Shown here: positions 41,708-52,911 of the stretch, in pieces
How positions within the stretch are numbered: position 1 is the first letter of the stretch
How the letters are laid out: the number at the start of each line of letters is the position of its first letter
DNA from: Peltaster fructicola
Lineage: Eukaryota > Ascomycota > Dothideomycetes
Length of the DNA: 64,000 nt
NCBI GenBank assembly: GCA_001592805.2
Contig: CP051139.1
Location: 372,001 to 436,000, forward strand
Direction of reading: 5' to 3'
Translations under genes and position numbers: made by a program
The notes under the pieces: model-generated
Seen by the model: the letters and a program-made list of their open reading frames with translations, nothing else
Databases searched by the model: none
Told to the model about the DNA's origin: nothing

Positions 41708-44425
41708 TCATAGCATGCTCTTGACGCCTTCTAACCTCCAACGAACATCCTTCAATACTTTACTCTGTGGCTTCCAAGCATCGAACTCTTCAACCAGTTC
41801 TTTGACTTCGACCCTCATGTCTCGCTTCACCATGTCTTCTTCCAACATACCTCTGACAGCCCAAGGAAGATAGAATGGATTAGAATTGGCACCACTGACA
41901 AGGGGCTCATATTGTGCGATGACAGCTCCGATGCCAGGCAACTTCCCCATTGCACTCATCGAACCTCTACGCATGCTATTGGCGGCTGCGGTAGAGGTTG
42001 GAAATCCTGACACACTAGATCTGCGTGAAAATGCTGCTTGCTTGGCCTTCTCTTTGTCATTTGAAGTCTCTTGTGCAGCATACATTGCAGGATCGACGTC
42101 AGTGCTCTCGAGGGCGAAATCAATGGCAAGCCCATACACTGCTGGATCGTCGTAGATGCGGCTGTGGCCTTCACCACCCATGAGACTGCCAGCTAGCGGT
42201 GCTGACAGCTCTCGAAGCAGGCCATGGTCTGATATGCCAAGATTCCGCAGCTTCAGTGCAAAGATGACAAGGTGTGTGAGGAAGCTAGGCGAATGCAGCC
42301 TGCCATCGATGAACGTGGCTCGATGCACATATGGATGTGACAATGGTGCGAAAAGGCTGCTCTCGAGGCTGACAAGCTGATCGTCGAGACTGCCAATGTA
42401 CGATATCCGCACACCATGACGAAGACAGATGTCGACGGATTCGAAGTATGACTTTGAGACCTTGCTGCCGCTGTCGCAAAAGTCGAAGAGTTCTAATGCT
42501 GAGCCGGCAAAGAGTCGAGACCTGTATTCAAGGAACGGTCCGAGGTTGATACCAGCCATCGCGCATACGCCAATTTTGGCATGAGCGCTGAGCACGCCGA
42601 GCTGTATAAGTTTTGCGACCAGCATAATGGCAACAGGGACACCCTGACTGTGGCAGGCAACCATTACGAAGTCAGCTTGTCTCAGATGGTCGAGCCAGTT
42701 CAGAAGTAGCTTCCAAAGAGTATTCACTCTGTCGGCAATGAAGCCTTCGCCTTCAAGTGCGACTTTCTCAATCTCGACTTCCTTCACTTCAGGCTGATTC
42801 TTCTTGCACCACTCTGACACGGCTGCAGCAGCATAGTTTGCAAATCGTATCGAAGTACCAGTTGGAGGTCCAAGTACCCGCTGCAGTAGTGGTGCTGGGA
42901 AGAAGCCATGTACACCAATGGCAATAGCCTTCTTGATCTTCGGTAGACCGCCAACCTTGTGTAGGACATGCCTTTGTGATTCAGGAGAACTCGTCCCTGG
43001 TATATACAGTGTCTGTGCAAGGTAACGAGCGAGCTTCTCGACGTAGCCGGAATTTGATGCAGATGGATACATGCCCTCAAACATGGGCGACACAGTGTTT
43101 GGCACATCTAGACGCCGAGCTTTACCGCGCTGAGTATTTGTCTTTGTCTCTTCAGGCTGGACTGGCGTGTCGTCTAGTGTGATTGTAGTCTGCGAAGCTG
43201 CTGCAACTGCTGGTGCCTCTGGCTCCGCAGATTTGCTGTTTCGAGCACGCTTGGCGGAAGGAAGAGCGCCAGCCTTTGCAGCATCAAGCTTCGCCTTCTG
43301 TCGCTGTTCATTGAATTGCGCAGCTTCAGGATGACTTTGGCTAGGTGTGTCGGCGACAGCTATCTCACCGAGCTGTTTCTGTGTTCCATTTGGTGTCGAC
43401 ACCAGCTCTTTAGGTCTTTCGTACGACCAGAATGCCCAGCCAGATGATCGTTGTTGATTGTCGTTATCCGAGGGCTCATCCGGTTTCTGTGGCGTCTCGA
43501 CAGTAGATGCCTCATCCGTAGGTGCTGTGTCTTGCGGGGCGTCCTTCACACTCTCATCGGCCTTGACGTCACCTTTCTTTTCTTCCTCTCGATGCTGATT
43601 CTGTGCGTTGCTCCACATGCCAAACCAGGAACGACCTGTTCCGACAGTCTCAGGCTTGGCAGGAGTGGTCTCTTGCTGCTGGGGTGCTTCAACAGCAAGG
43701 ACAGGCTGGTCGATCTCTTGCTGAGGTGTTGGTGGGAGAGGCATACTACTCGCATCGTCCAGCTTGCGTCGTTTGGTGCCTTCTCGCATCTTCTCACTGT
43801 CACTGGCGTATCCGTCTGGTCTCGACCAGAACCCACCCAGCCACGCAGTCGCCTGCGGCTTGACTGTGCTAGCAATGCTCTTCACGTCCTCTGCAACAGA
43901 CTTGATAGTGCCTACAGGTCTGGTCTCACTGTCTGCTGGCTCAGCTTTTGCTTCATTACTGTCCATAGTCCTCAGCTTCTCCTCAGAGTCGTGGCGCGGC
44001 CGGCTTTGAGAAGTGGCATCACTTGTTGCGTGAATCCTCGATGGCTCAGCTGCCAAAGGTATGCTCTTCCTACTCCCTCGCATACTTCGCGACACGTTAT
44101 ATCCTGGTCTCTTCGGCGTATCTCCATTCAGCCTCTGTTTCTCTAGCGCTTCAGACGTGACGCCTTGTTCAACCGACACTGACTCTTTCGCTGTGGCAGT
44201 GAGAGGTGAAGACTTCGTTCGCCATGTGCCGCTGTACCAGCTATCTCTAGAAGGGACATGTAGTTGTGCGATGTTGTCTTTGCTGCTGGTCTCCGAGGCA
44301 GCAGGATTCTTGGGCGTAGATGCAGATTCGAGGCGGCTCGTTGTGCTGCTTGACGATTGGTCGTTGGACTTGGAGTCCTTTGACGCCGACACGCTCGTCT
44401 TCTGATCCACATTCTTTGGTGCCAT
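41708..44425 (-). CDS. YML020W-like protein with alpha/beta-hydrolase-like domain
   Basis: Single exon, 905 aa from the ATG at 44425. The first 440 residues are disordered and Ser/Thr/Lys-rich with WF-containing islands (SWFGMW, GWAFWSYERP, SWYSGTW). The C-terminal half is the conserved domain of yeast YML020W: AIAIGVHGFFPAPLLQRVLG, TGTSIRFANYA, and a nucleophile-elbow-like VMVACHSQGVPVAI with LDDQLV and HPYVHRATFIDG downstream. Ser in CHSQG would be the nucleophile if it is a hydrolase. No substrate known for the family. Divergent from SPB1. Confidence 0.85.
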   Translation of the reverse strand: MAPKNVDQKTSVSASKDSKSNDQSSSSTTSRLESASTPKNPAASETSSKDNIAQLHVPSRDSWYSGTWRTKSSPLTATAKESVSVEQGVTSEALEKQRLNGDTPKRPGYNVSRSMRGSRKSIPLAAEPSRIHATSDATSQSRPRHDSEEKLRTMDSNEAKAEPADSETRPVGTIKSVAEDVKSIASTVKPQATAWLGGFWSRPDGYASDSEKMREGTKRRKLDDASSMPLPPTPQQEIDQPVLAVEAPQQQETTPAKPETVGTGRSWFGMWSNAQNQHREEEKKGDVKADESVKDAPQDTAPTDEASTVETPQKPDEPSDNDNQQRSSGWAFWSYERPKELVSTPNGTQKQLGEIAVADTPSQSHPEAAQFNEQRQKAKLDAAKAGALPSAKRARNSKSAEPEAPAVAAASQTTITLDDTPVQPEETKTNTQRGKARRLDVPNTVSPMFEGMYPSASNSGYVEKLARYLAQTLYIPGTSSPESQRHVLHKVGGLPKIKKAIAIGVHGFFPAPLLQRVLGPPTGTSIRFANYAAAAVSEWCKKNQPEVKEVEIEKVALEGEGFIADRVNTLWKLLLNWLDHLRQADFVMVACHSQGVPVAIMLVAKLIQLGVLSAHAKIGVCAMAGINLGPFLEYRSRLFAGSALELFDFCDSGSKVSKSYFESVDICLRHGVRISYIGSLDDQLVSLESSLFAPLSHPYVHRATFIDGRLHSPSFLTHLVIFALKLRNLGISDHGLLRELSAPLAGSLMGGEGHSRIYDDPAVYGLAIDFALESTDVDPAMYAAQETSNDKEKAKQAAFSRRSSVSGFPTSTAAANSMRRGSMSAMGKLPGIGAVIAQYEPLVSGANSNPFYLPWAVRGMLEEDMVKRDMRVEVKELVEEFDAWKPQSKVLKDVRWRLEGVKSML

Positions 44426-45057
44426 AGGCACAAAGGCCGAGCGTTACGCTCTTCAGGGTTGGTCGTGCTAGGTACTCAGGGACGTTGTATGTAGCATGTA
44501 TCTGTAACATTAATCGCGCAGGACGAGCAGCGCTAATCGAGGCAGCTTCCACATGTGACTGGTGTACGACCGCTGACATCATGGAACGGACATACGAATG
44601 CACACATTCTGTGAGATCACAACATGATTGGGGAATATCTACTTGTTTATTCAGGCCATCAGGCTTCCGAGCGTCGCCTCATCCGGCTCGACGGCGTTGT
44701 GAGACGAGTAACATGGTTACACTTAGTATAGCGACCTGCATAGACATGGCCTACCAGGCACCCGGCGTGGAGTTTCCAGAGTCTGCTAGATGTGCACAGT
44801 TGGGATCGAGTATCGTATCGGTGGACCCTAGGACAATGGCGATTGTCCTGAGATGTTTTGTCGTGTAATACAGGTGCATCTTAAGTGAACGACGAGCTGG
44901 AGTGTCGGGCAAAGCGGACCCATATCTCTACACCGCCCCTCCATATGTAGAAGTCACCTTTTCTGCCACTAATGTGGATGAAATTCTTCCAGCATAGACT
45001 CTTCGCGCGCAGGACTCATATCGTCGTTGACAGTGTCGTGCACACTGACCTGACAAC
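44426..45057. other. Divergent promoter region of the YML020W-like gene and SPB1
   Basis: 632 bp between divergent starts. No coding or RNA feature recognised. Confidence 0.5.
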
Positions 45058-47605
45058 ATGGCGATCCAAAAGAAGGTACGTCACGGGTTCTGACCATACG
45101 TGAATCCGATCTGACACATCGTAGCACGCCAAAGCCCGTTTGGACAAGTACTACTATCTGGCGAAAGAGAAGGGTTACCGAGCACGAGCTGCCTTCAAGT
45201 TGATTCAGCTGAACAAGAAGTATGGGTTCCTCCAGAAGTCAAAGGTACTTATCGATTTGTGCGCCGCACCAGGATCATGGATGCAAGTCGCCGCAGAGAC
45301 TATGCCAGCAAAGAGTCTGATCATTGGAGTGGACCTGGCACCGATCAAGGCTATACCCAAGACGATCTCGTTCCAGGGCGACATCACGACCGATAAGACC
45401 CGCGCTATCATTCGAGGACACCTGAAGACTTGGAAGGCAGATACTGTTGTACACGATGGAGCACCAAATGTTGGTACTGCCTGGGTGCAGGATGCTTTCA
45501 CACAGAACGAGCTAGTCCTGTGCTCTCTGAAACTTGCGACTGACTTCCTCGCTCCTAATGGTACCTTTGTTACCAAGGTTTTCAGATCTAAGGACAGTGC
45601 GAAGCTGGAATGGATTTTCAAGCAGCTCTTTGCCAAGGTCGAACAAACAAAGCCACCGTCATCTCGAAATGTCTCCGCTGAGACTTTCTACGTTTGTCGT
45701 GGCTTCAAAGCACCAAAACACCTTGATCCCAAATTTCTCGATCCGAAGTATGCATTCGCTGAAGTGGAGGAGACTTCTGTCAACATGGAGGCTCGTGTCT
45801 TCAACCCCGAGAAGAAGAAGCGCAAGAGAGAGGGTTATGAGGAGGGCGACTGGACACAATTTCACGAAGCACCTGCGAGCGAGTTCGTGCAAACACATGA
45901 TCCCATAACGATGTTGGGCACGCTGAACAGGCTGCATTTCCGGCAGGAGGGCACTGATGATATTGCACTGGCGGCACTGGACAGACTTCCTGAGACGACT
46001 GAAGATGTGCGACTGTGCTGTGAGGATCTCAAGGTGCTGGGCCGGAAAGAGTTCAAAATCTTGCTGCGATGGCGACTCAAGGCGAGGGAACTGTTCGGAC
46101 TTCGCCAGAAAAAGACCTCACACACCAAAGCTACAGAGGACGCCGACACAACTGCTGGTGAAGAAGTCGCTGTGGTGGAGCCTATGGACGAAGAGCTAGC
46201 ACTGCAGGAGGAGATACAACGAATGAAAGACATGCAAGACAAGAGCAAGCGCAAAGATCGACGGAAGGACAACGAGCGGAAACAGAAGGAGATTGTCCGC
46301 ATGCAGATGAACATGACAACACCGCATGAGATTGGTATTGAAGCAGCAGATACTGGCGAAGCAGTTTTCAGGATCAAGGATGTTGAGAAAGGTGGTGTTG
46401 CTAAGCAGCTCTCTCGAGGTCGAATGCATATTCAGCTTGAGCCGGAGAAGAAGGAGACCGAAGAGGAGGAGGAAGAAGAGGAAGACGATGCGGGCGACAG
46501 GCTTGAGGACGAGCTCGATCAGATGTATCTGGAGTATCGCGAGAAGCGCGAAGATCGGAATGCAAAAGCCAAGGCTAAGAGGATACGCCTGCAGTCTCGC
46601 GGCGGTGAGGACGAGGAGTTTGATGGCTTCTCAGGCGAAGAAGCTGCAAGCAGTGATGATGGCCTAGCGATGGAGGAGGACGATTCCGAGTCGGATGATG
46701 ACGAGGATGAAGGCCAGCTTACAGTCGACCTCAAACCCAAGGTCGAGCGGAAGGATGGTCTCACGACTCGAGCTGCCTCGTTCTTTCAACAGGATATCTT
46801 CAAGGACATTGTGGGACTAGATGTCGACGAGCATGAGCATGACAGCGGTATTGATGTCGACTCCGGCTCGAGATCCCCATCTCTAGAAGCAGATTTAGAT
46901 GAACTGGACGCCATGCGCGAAGAAGTTGCCGAACAGGACGACGATGACGAGATCGAAGACGTGGCCGCGCCGGTGCAACCCAAACACGACGATGGCTGGT
47001 CCTCTGATGACGAGGCTCCGGTCGAGGAAAACGGACGGCCCAACATCGATATCATCACTGCCGAAGCTATGACCTTGGCACATCAGCTCGCCACTGGCCA
47101 GAAGACCAAGCACGACCTGAAGGACGACAATTTCAACAAGTATTCACACCGAGATGTGGACGGTCTTCCCGAGTGGTTCCTGGACGATGAGAATCAACAC
47201 AGCAAGCTCCAAAGGCCGATTACTGCTGAGGCAGCCAAAGCCATCAAGGAGAAGACCCGAGCTCTGAACGCCCGTCCAATCAAGAAGGTCCGGGAAGCCA
47301 AGGCTCGTAAGACGCTGAGAGCAGCACGTCGACTAGAGAAGCTCAAGAAGAAGTCTGAAGGCCTGGCCGAGGCAGAGGATGGCACCGAGAAGGACAAGGC
47401 TCGTGATATCGCCAAGCTGATGGCCAGAGCCAAGAAGGGCGGCAAGAAGAAGCAGCAAGTCAAAGTCGTTGTGGCTGGCGGAAGCAATAAGGGCTCTGGT
47501 CGACCTCGAGGCGTCAAGGGCAAGTACAAAATGGTGGACTCCAGGTTGAAGAAAGATGTTCGCGCTGAGAAGCGTCTCAAGAAGAAGATAAAGGGCAAGA
47601 AGTAG
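45058..47605 (+). CDS. SPB1: AdoMet-dependent rRNA methyltransferase Spb1
   Basis: Methylates 2'-O of a 25S rRNA guanosine in the A-loop and is needed for 60S assembly in the nucleolus. An 18-nt first exon (45058-45075) encodes MAIQKK, joined to 45125-47605, giving 832 aa. The joined [25 protein letters not shown] is family-typical. The FtsJ/RrmJ domain covers residues 1-230, with the SAM-binding LCAAPGSW (about 52-58) and HDGAPNVG. Acidic and coiled regions follow, and the C-terminal Spb1 domain (WFLDDE..., [20 protein letters not shown]) ends in a basic nucleolar tail [11 protein letters not shown]. Confidence 0.97.
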
Positions 47606-47995
47606 TCACGTAGCTTGCATTATGACCTGTCACTTCTTGTGTTTCGTAACCTGGTCCGCTCTACTTTTGACATTGAGCCGCGTTTGTTGTGGCCCTGGCT
47701 CTTTCATACACTTCCGTCACGCCAATCCTGAAGCTTCATCAAAGCTTCCACCAACTAATTCGTAGCTACACAACCCTCGCGTCTTTCTGGGCATTGATGA
47801 CCTCCTACCTCGTAGATATCTGAGTGAGGCAGAGACACACAAGCACGAAAGTGTCATGCTCGCGACGCGACACGTCTCGAGCGAGTAAGCGTTCATTTCA
47901 CTTCCTGTCACACTGCACACGCTGTCATCAACACCGTCACATTGCAACGACCGTGAACGCAAACAGCGACCTCCTCTCCGGCGCCTGCCGTCGAG
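47606..47995. other. Intergenic, SPB1 3' flank and POT1 promoter
   Basis: About 390 bp between two plus-strand genes. Nothing else recognised. Confidence 0.4.
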
Positions 47996-49969
47996 ATGGC
48001 ACAACTCCCTCCGGGTTTCACGACTCTATCGACGCTTACCACTGAGCCTCTGAAGACTCCTGGTATCAATGTCATCGCCATGGTATGCGACAAGATGGAG
48101 CCAACAACGACCAGGAAGGGCGATATCACAATGAAATTCAAGCTCGTCGATCCTTCCACTCAGGATACTGTCTCTGGCGGGAACGGGTTCGCAGCACGAT
48201 TCTTCTACAGTCAGACCATGGCAGACACACCAAAGATCGCCCAGCTTGGCGATATCATCATGCTCAGGGGAGTGAAACTCGGTGTGTATGATGGCAATCG
48301 CGTGCTCATGAACAATAAAGGCAACACACAGTGGTCAGTCTTTCCGATTGCAGGCATGCCCAAAGGCGAATATGCTGTCACATACATGGGAGGCAAGCAG
48401 GAGTTACCATCGATGAGAAGCCGTACGACGACTACCACATCGATATCACTGGTAGAGAAGAAATACATACTCGATCTGGCGAGCCGTTTCGATACGCTGA
48501 GTCATGCCTTCACTAGGGGGGCAGGCTCTCGAGTACAGCCCGCACATGATCCTCTGGCGGTACGAGTGAGCGCAGTGCGAGGCCATGACCTTGATGTCAT
48601 AAGAGTACCGGCAGTGAGATGTCATGATCACGATGCAATACGAGTGCCGGCAGAGAAGCGACCTGCGTCAGGTCCCGAGCTCAATCTCGAACGGCGAAAG
48701 ATGCAGCGTCCTGGGGAGTCTAAAAAGTTCCGCCTGATCAGCGATATCCAAGACTACACATTTGCCGATTTGTGTGTCGAAGTCGTCAAGAAGTGGGAGG
48801 GTGATTTTGGATGTGAGCTGTACGTTACCGACTATACCGAGAACACTCTGCTACTCTACTACAAGAACCCATCCGAGTCGAAGGACGACTTCGGACGAGA
48901 CGGTGATCCTTACAGCTACACCAACGGCTTTAAAGCAGGCTGGCCAGGCCCATGGGGTCACCGAGTACTCAAGGTCGTTTGTAAGCCTCCTCACGCCGAC
49001 GTTGCGAATGCGAAGGTTGAAGTCGGAGCTCATGTGCGCCTCACCAATACAAAGATCCGCCTGAACAACGTCAATATGCTGGAGGGTACACTATGGCCAG
49101 ATCAGAGGTATCCCGGCAAGATCTACATCACCGTGCTGAGTCGCGGTGACCTTGTTGAGGTTCAAGACATCGTTGAGCGCAAAAGACAGTACTACGCAAC
49201 CCAATCGCATGAGGTTGAGCCTGTGCGTGACAGTGCCACCCACGACACTGCCAATCGTACCAAGAGCGCACTGAAGAGGAGTAAGAAGAAGGCGAAGAAA
49301 GCAGCGAAAGAAGCAGAGGCGCTTGCGGTCAAGGAAGCTGAACTGGAAATGGCACTGGCGCCTAACCAACATACACGATGCTCCGATGGAACGATACCAC
49401 TGAGCTCGATCGCCACCATCCTTGACTCTAGCGGCGAACGACATAAGGAAGTTCTTCCAAATGGTCGTTCATTGATCCTACCTTTCGTCAATACGAACTA
49501 TCGAGCAAAGGTTCAAGTGCTTGACTTCCAGCCTGCTCTCGAGGACTTCGCTGTTGTCACCGACGAGCTTGAGGATGATTCCATGGACCTGTCGATAGAG
49601 TCGAGCCAGCGATGGGAATGGAACTTTACACTACTGCTACATGATGCGAAAAAGGAAGGCTCTAACCCAGAAGACTGTATCCTCGTCAATGTGGGCCACC
49701 CTCAAGCTCAATTCCTGCTTGGGAACGACATGCCGGATCCTGCAAATCTCCGAGAGCAGTCGATGCTGCTCAACAAGCTCCGAGAGAAGATGTACATCCT
49801 CTGGGGCAATCTCGAAGAGCAGAAGGCTGCTGGTGCTGACGATATGCCTTCCAACAGACCTTTCGAGTGTTGTCTCTCCGAGTATGGAGTCCTCAAAAGT
49901 GGCGGCAAACCAGAGAACATCTTCGATTGGGAACGGCAGTACATGCTACATGGTCTGACGATCTTATGA
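47996..49969 (+). CDS. POT1: Protection of telomeres protein 1 (single-strand telomere-binding)
   Basis: Binds the G-rich telomeric 3' overhang as part of shelterin. Single exon, 657 aa. The first OB fold (about 5-165) begins PPGFTTLSTLTTEPLKTPG and includes KGDITMKFKLVDPST and GDIIMLRGVKL. The second OB fold (POT1PC type, about 245-380) has KKFRLISDIQDYTF, CELYVTDYTENTLLLYYKNP and LLRGTLWPDQRYPGKIY-like text. A C-terminal domain follows (LPFVNTNYRAKVQVLDFQP, WEWNFTLLLHDA). The linker between the OB folds contains a 39-nt tandem repeat (see repeat entry). A basic KRSKKKAKKAAKEAEAL helix lies at about 420-440. Confidence 0.92.
   Translation: MAQLPPGFTTLSTLTTEPLKTPGINVIAMVCDKMEPTTTRKGDITMKFKLVDPSTQDTVSGGNGFAARFFYSQTMADTPKIAQLGDIIMLRGVKLGVYDGNRVLMNNKGNTQWSVFPIAGMPKGEYAVTYMGGKQELPSMRSRTTTTTSISLVEKKYILDLASRFDTLSHAFTRGAGSRVQPAHDPLAVRVSAVRGHDLDVIRVPAVRCHDHDAIRVPAEKRPASGPELNLERRKMQRPGESKKFRLISDIQDYTFADLCVEVVKKWEGDFGCELYVTDYTENTLLLYYKNPSESKDDFGRDGDPYSYTNGFKAGWPGPWGHRVLKVVCKPPHADVANAKVEVGAHVRLTNTKIRLNNVNMLEGTLWPDQRYPGKIYITVLSRGDLVEVQDIVERKRQYYATQSHEVEPVRDSATHDTANRTKSALKRSKKKAKKAAKEAEALAVKEAELEMALAPNQHTRCSDGTIPLSSIATILDSSGERHKEVLPNGRSLILPFVNTNYRAKVQVLDFQPALEDFAVVTDELEDDSMDLSIESSQRWEWNFTLLLHDAKKEGSNPEDCILVNVGHPQAQFLLGNDMPDPANLREQSMLLNKLREKMYILWGNLEEQKAAGADDMPSNRPFECCLSEYGVLKSGGKPENIFDWERQYMLHGLTIL
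48530..48655 (+). repeat. 39-nt in-frame tandem repeat in the POT1 linker
   Basis: Units at 48563-48601 and 48602-48640 encode RVSAVRGHDLDVI and RVPAVRCHDHDAI. A partial unit follows (RVPAE), and a diverged one precedes (RVQPAHDPLAV). It lies between the first and second OB folds. Confidence 0.85.
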
Positions 49970-50899
49970 GGTGACGTCCAATTGGCATATATTGTCAAGC
50001 TAAGTTGGAGTCCTCGGCTGAGAAGAATATCCGAGGATCGACAGGCATGAACAGGCACCATGTGATAGAATGTGGAGAACGAGCCAGGGATGTATCATGT
50101 TCTGCATGGTGCTAGGCATGGTCCATGGGCTGCCAGACGGGACGTGCAGTCTTGCCTTGCCCGTTCCTGCGTTTTGTTGAGTGGGTATGGGTCTGCTGTG
50201 GTTCCAGCAATGAGTTATAGAACACACAGCTTGATCAGCATCTCGACACATCTAACGATCTGCAAGCTCGAGACGCATGTTGTGCTCAGGTCAAAGAGAG
50301 ATGTGTACGTCTGCGGTAGATCGCTCGATCAGCCGGGACATCAGCACAAGTGAGAACTTTATAATGAATATGACGTTACGGCTGACACTGAAACACCACG
50401 CCTCTCTTCCACTTGCTTCGGGATAGCATGCTGCCGGCGCAACCTTCAGTCTTTGGGAGCATACCAGCGACAAGCTTTTTTCAGAGGAGTCTCTGGTGAC
50501 ATACGCCTGAAGCATGTAAGCGATGTCAACTGGAAAGGATGAGGGAAGGACAACAACCGTCCAGAAGCTAGCCACACGACTGCTCGCCCGACGTGTGCTA
50601 CATATGAGCGTCGTGTGATGCAGCGCCGCTGTCGGTATGTGTTTATACACGTCAGGCTTGAGCTGACGCAATTGCCATGCTTGTTCATACATGCTACATC
50701 GATCAAGGCTTGCAGAAACGTTCTGAGTTGTTGATGAGGCTGCAAAGAATGATGATAGTGATATGAGACCATGCTCGCAATGAATGCTTGAATTAATGGT
50801 TGTGGTTGCAGACAAGTTACTATTTCCTTGTCTATTTCGATCAGCAGTGCTGCACCACATGTCCTCATGACACGTCCGTAATTTTTCATCGTCTCATGT
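49970..50899. other. Intergenic, convergent 3' flanks of POT1 and the GMC gene
   Basis: About 0.9 kb. Minus-strand ORFs of 147-189 codons exist but start or continue without family resemblance and overlap each other in different frames; I treat them as accidental. Confidence 0.4.
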
Positions 50900-52911
50900 C
50901 TATTTCTTGAGCTGGCTCAGGATAACATCAGCGGCCTTCTCACCGACGAGGTAGGTCGATGCAGCCGTGAATGTTCCAGGGATGCGAGGGTAGACTGAAG
51001 CGTCAGCGACACGAAGGCCCTGAACACCACGGACACGGAAGCTTGAGTCAAGAACTGCCATTGGGTCGTTGTCTGCACCGATTGGGCATGTACAAGAGCA
51101 GTGGTGACCTGAGAAGGAAAGTTAGCATCAATATCGTAGCTTCAGTCAGAGCACATACCCCATGCAGTGTCCTTGATGTACTGGAAGATGTCGTCCTTGG
51201 TCTTAGCCTGTGCACCTGGCAGGATCTCAGTGTATCCCGTTGGCTGATCGGCGATGGCGTTTCGTGAGGTCTCAATGGCCTCGTAGATCTGCTCAAGATC
51301 GGCGTTGTAGTCTCCCACACCAGTGTCGAAGTAGTTGAAGAGGATGTCTGGGGTGTCGAGTGGGTCAGCAGACTTCAGCTTGACTGTACCAGCAGTGTTT
51401 CGTGGGTGGGACTTCAGAATAGCCCACGAGAAGTAGTCGTGGCGATAGGTGGCATTGTATGAATATCCTGGGAAGTAACCGCGGAAGTTGACTGGTCCAC
51501 CGAACGCAAGGAGATCGTAGTTGTTATCTGGTGAATCGGTAGTCTTGACAAACATACCAGCGGCGAAACCAGAGCTAGAGTACACACCACGGTAGCCGTA
51601 TGGACCGGCGCTGTTCCACTGGTTGTAGCATGGGTCGTCAGTGGCTGGGATTGGCACGCCGTCTGCAGCAAAGCCGAAGTTGCAGCCGTTGAGAACTGGG
51701 AAGTCCTTGGCCATCTGAGCCTGGACAACAACTTCGTAATGATCTTGCAAGTTGGTACCGACACCTGGAAGGTCAGAGATGACCTCAATTCCGAAGGACT
51801 CAAGCTCCGCCTTTGGTCCAATACCAGAGAGCTTGAGGATCTGTGGGGAGTTGTATGAACCACCAGCGACGATGACTTCGCGGCTGGCTGAGGCGTTACC
51901 TGGAGTACCTGGTGCAGCTTGGCTGGACAGTGGCGATGCACGGTAGAGGTGCTTGCCGTCAAGGAACTCGACACCGTTGGCCTTTGGTGGAGACTGAGTC
52001 TTGTCGAAAGTGACCTTTGTGACGTAGCAGTTGAGACGAACGTCCAATGGGTACTGCTTGTTGCCCAGGGCATCCTTTGCATTGGCGACCTGAAGAACGA
52101 ACTCACGAGCACCGTTACGAGCATTGTGGTCGGTAGCGATCGGAATCTGGTAGAGTGCTTGATTCTGGTCTCGGATGACTGTGTCGGCGTTGGCATCACC
52201 TGTGAGGACGTTGAGGAAGTTTGGCAAGATGCTGCTGCCATTTCCGAGGGCAGCGACAGCGCCAGTGATCATACCAAAGAGCTGGAGATCCTGAACAGCC
52301 AAGGTGATTGGAGCAAGGGAGACACCGAGCCATCCAAGGAAACCGTGTCCTGGAGTTCCTGGTGGGAGGTAGTTGTTCTTCTCGAGCTTCGTCCAGTAGT
52401 TGCGGACGTTGTCTGGCTTCCACGACTGGTCGCCAGTGAGATCAGCAATGTACTGGAAATCACTCTCATCTGGGTAGATGGTGACCAAGGCGTTGTGAGC
52501 TGTGCAACCGCCGAGAGTAGCAGATCGCGGGTAGAGTACACCCTTGATCTTTGCACCTGCTGGGGGATTGAGGCCAGTGTACTCTGAACCATCGGGAAGA
52601 GTGTAGGTGAGCTTGTAGTCTCGCTCCTGGCGGGCGTCGTCGGCGTAGTGACGAACGTAGAAAGACCAGTCGAGGAGAGGGTCCTCAGTTGACTTTGCTT
52701 GGTATGCTGGGACAGTGTAGTTGACGTTGGCTCCCTGGTCATCTCCGGCCTCGATCAGGAGTGTCTTGTGGCCAGCCATAGCGAGACGAGCTGCAGCTGG
52801 GCCACCACCAGCACCTGATCCGATGACAATGTACTCGTAGTTCAAGCTGGTTGCGCTGTAGGCACCAAGGGCCATTGTGGCCAAAAGGCCGGCTTGCTTC
52901 ATGAACACCAT
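50900..52911 (-). CDS. Secreted GMC-family FAD oxidoreductase
   Basis: Oxidises an alcohol or sugar with FAD. Two exons (52911-51159, 51108-50900; 49-nt intron with GATGCTAACTTTCC branch region) give 653 aa. Signal peptide MVFMKQAGLLATMALGAYSA, then FAD-binding YIVIGSGAGGGPAAARLA, GMC signature 1-like RSATLGGCTAHNALV and signature 2 GGSYNSPQILKLSGIGP. The last exon gives HHCSCTCPIGADNDPMAVLD...GLRVADASVYPRIPGTFTAAS. The first catalytic His is in the HHCSCT segment; the usual second His/Asn is not obvious in IPGTFTAAS. Substrate class (aryl alcohol, glucose, choline) cannot be told from sequence. Internal duplications or breaks are not seen. Confidence 0.92.

Noticed and set aside
50291-50889. 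Minus-strand ORFs of 147-189 codons downstream of POT1
   Set aside because: Overlapping frames with no motif, no splice structure and no protein-like pattern.
51414-52241. 275-codon minus-strand frame within the GMC gene
   Set aside because: Ser/Thr-rich shadow frame of a strongly supported coding region.
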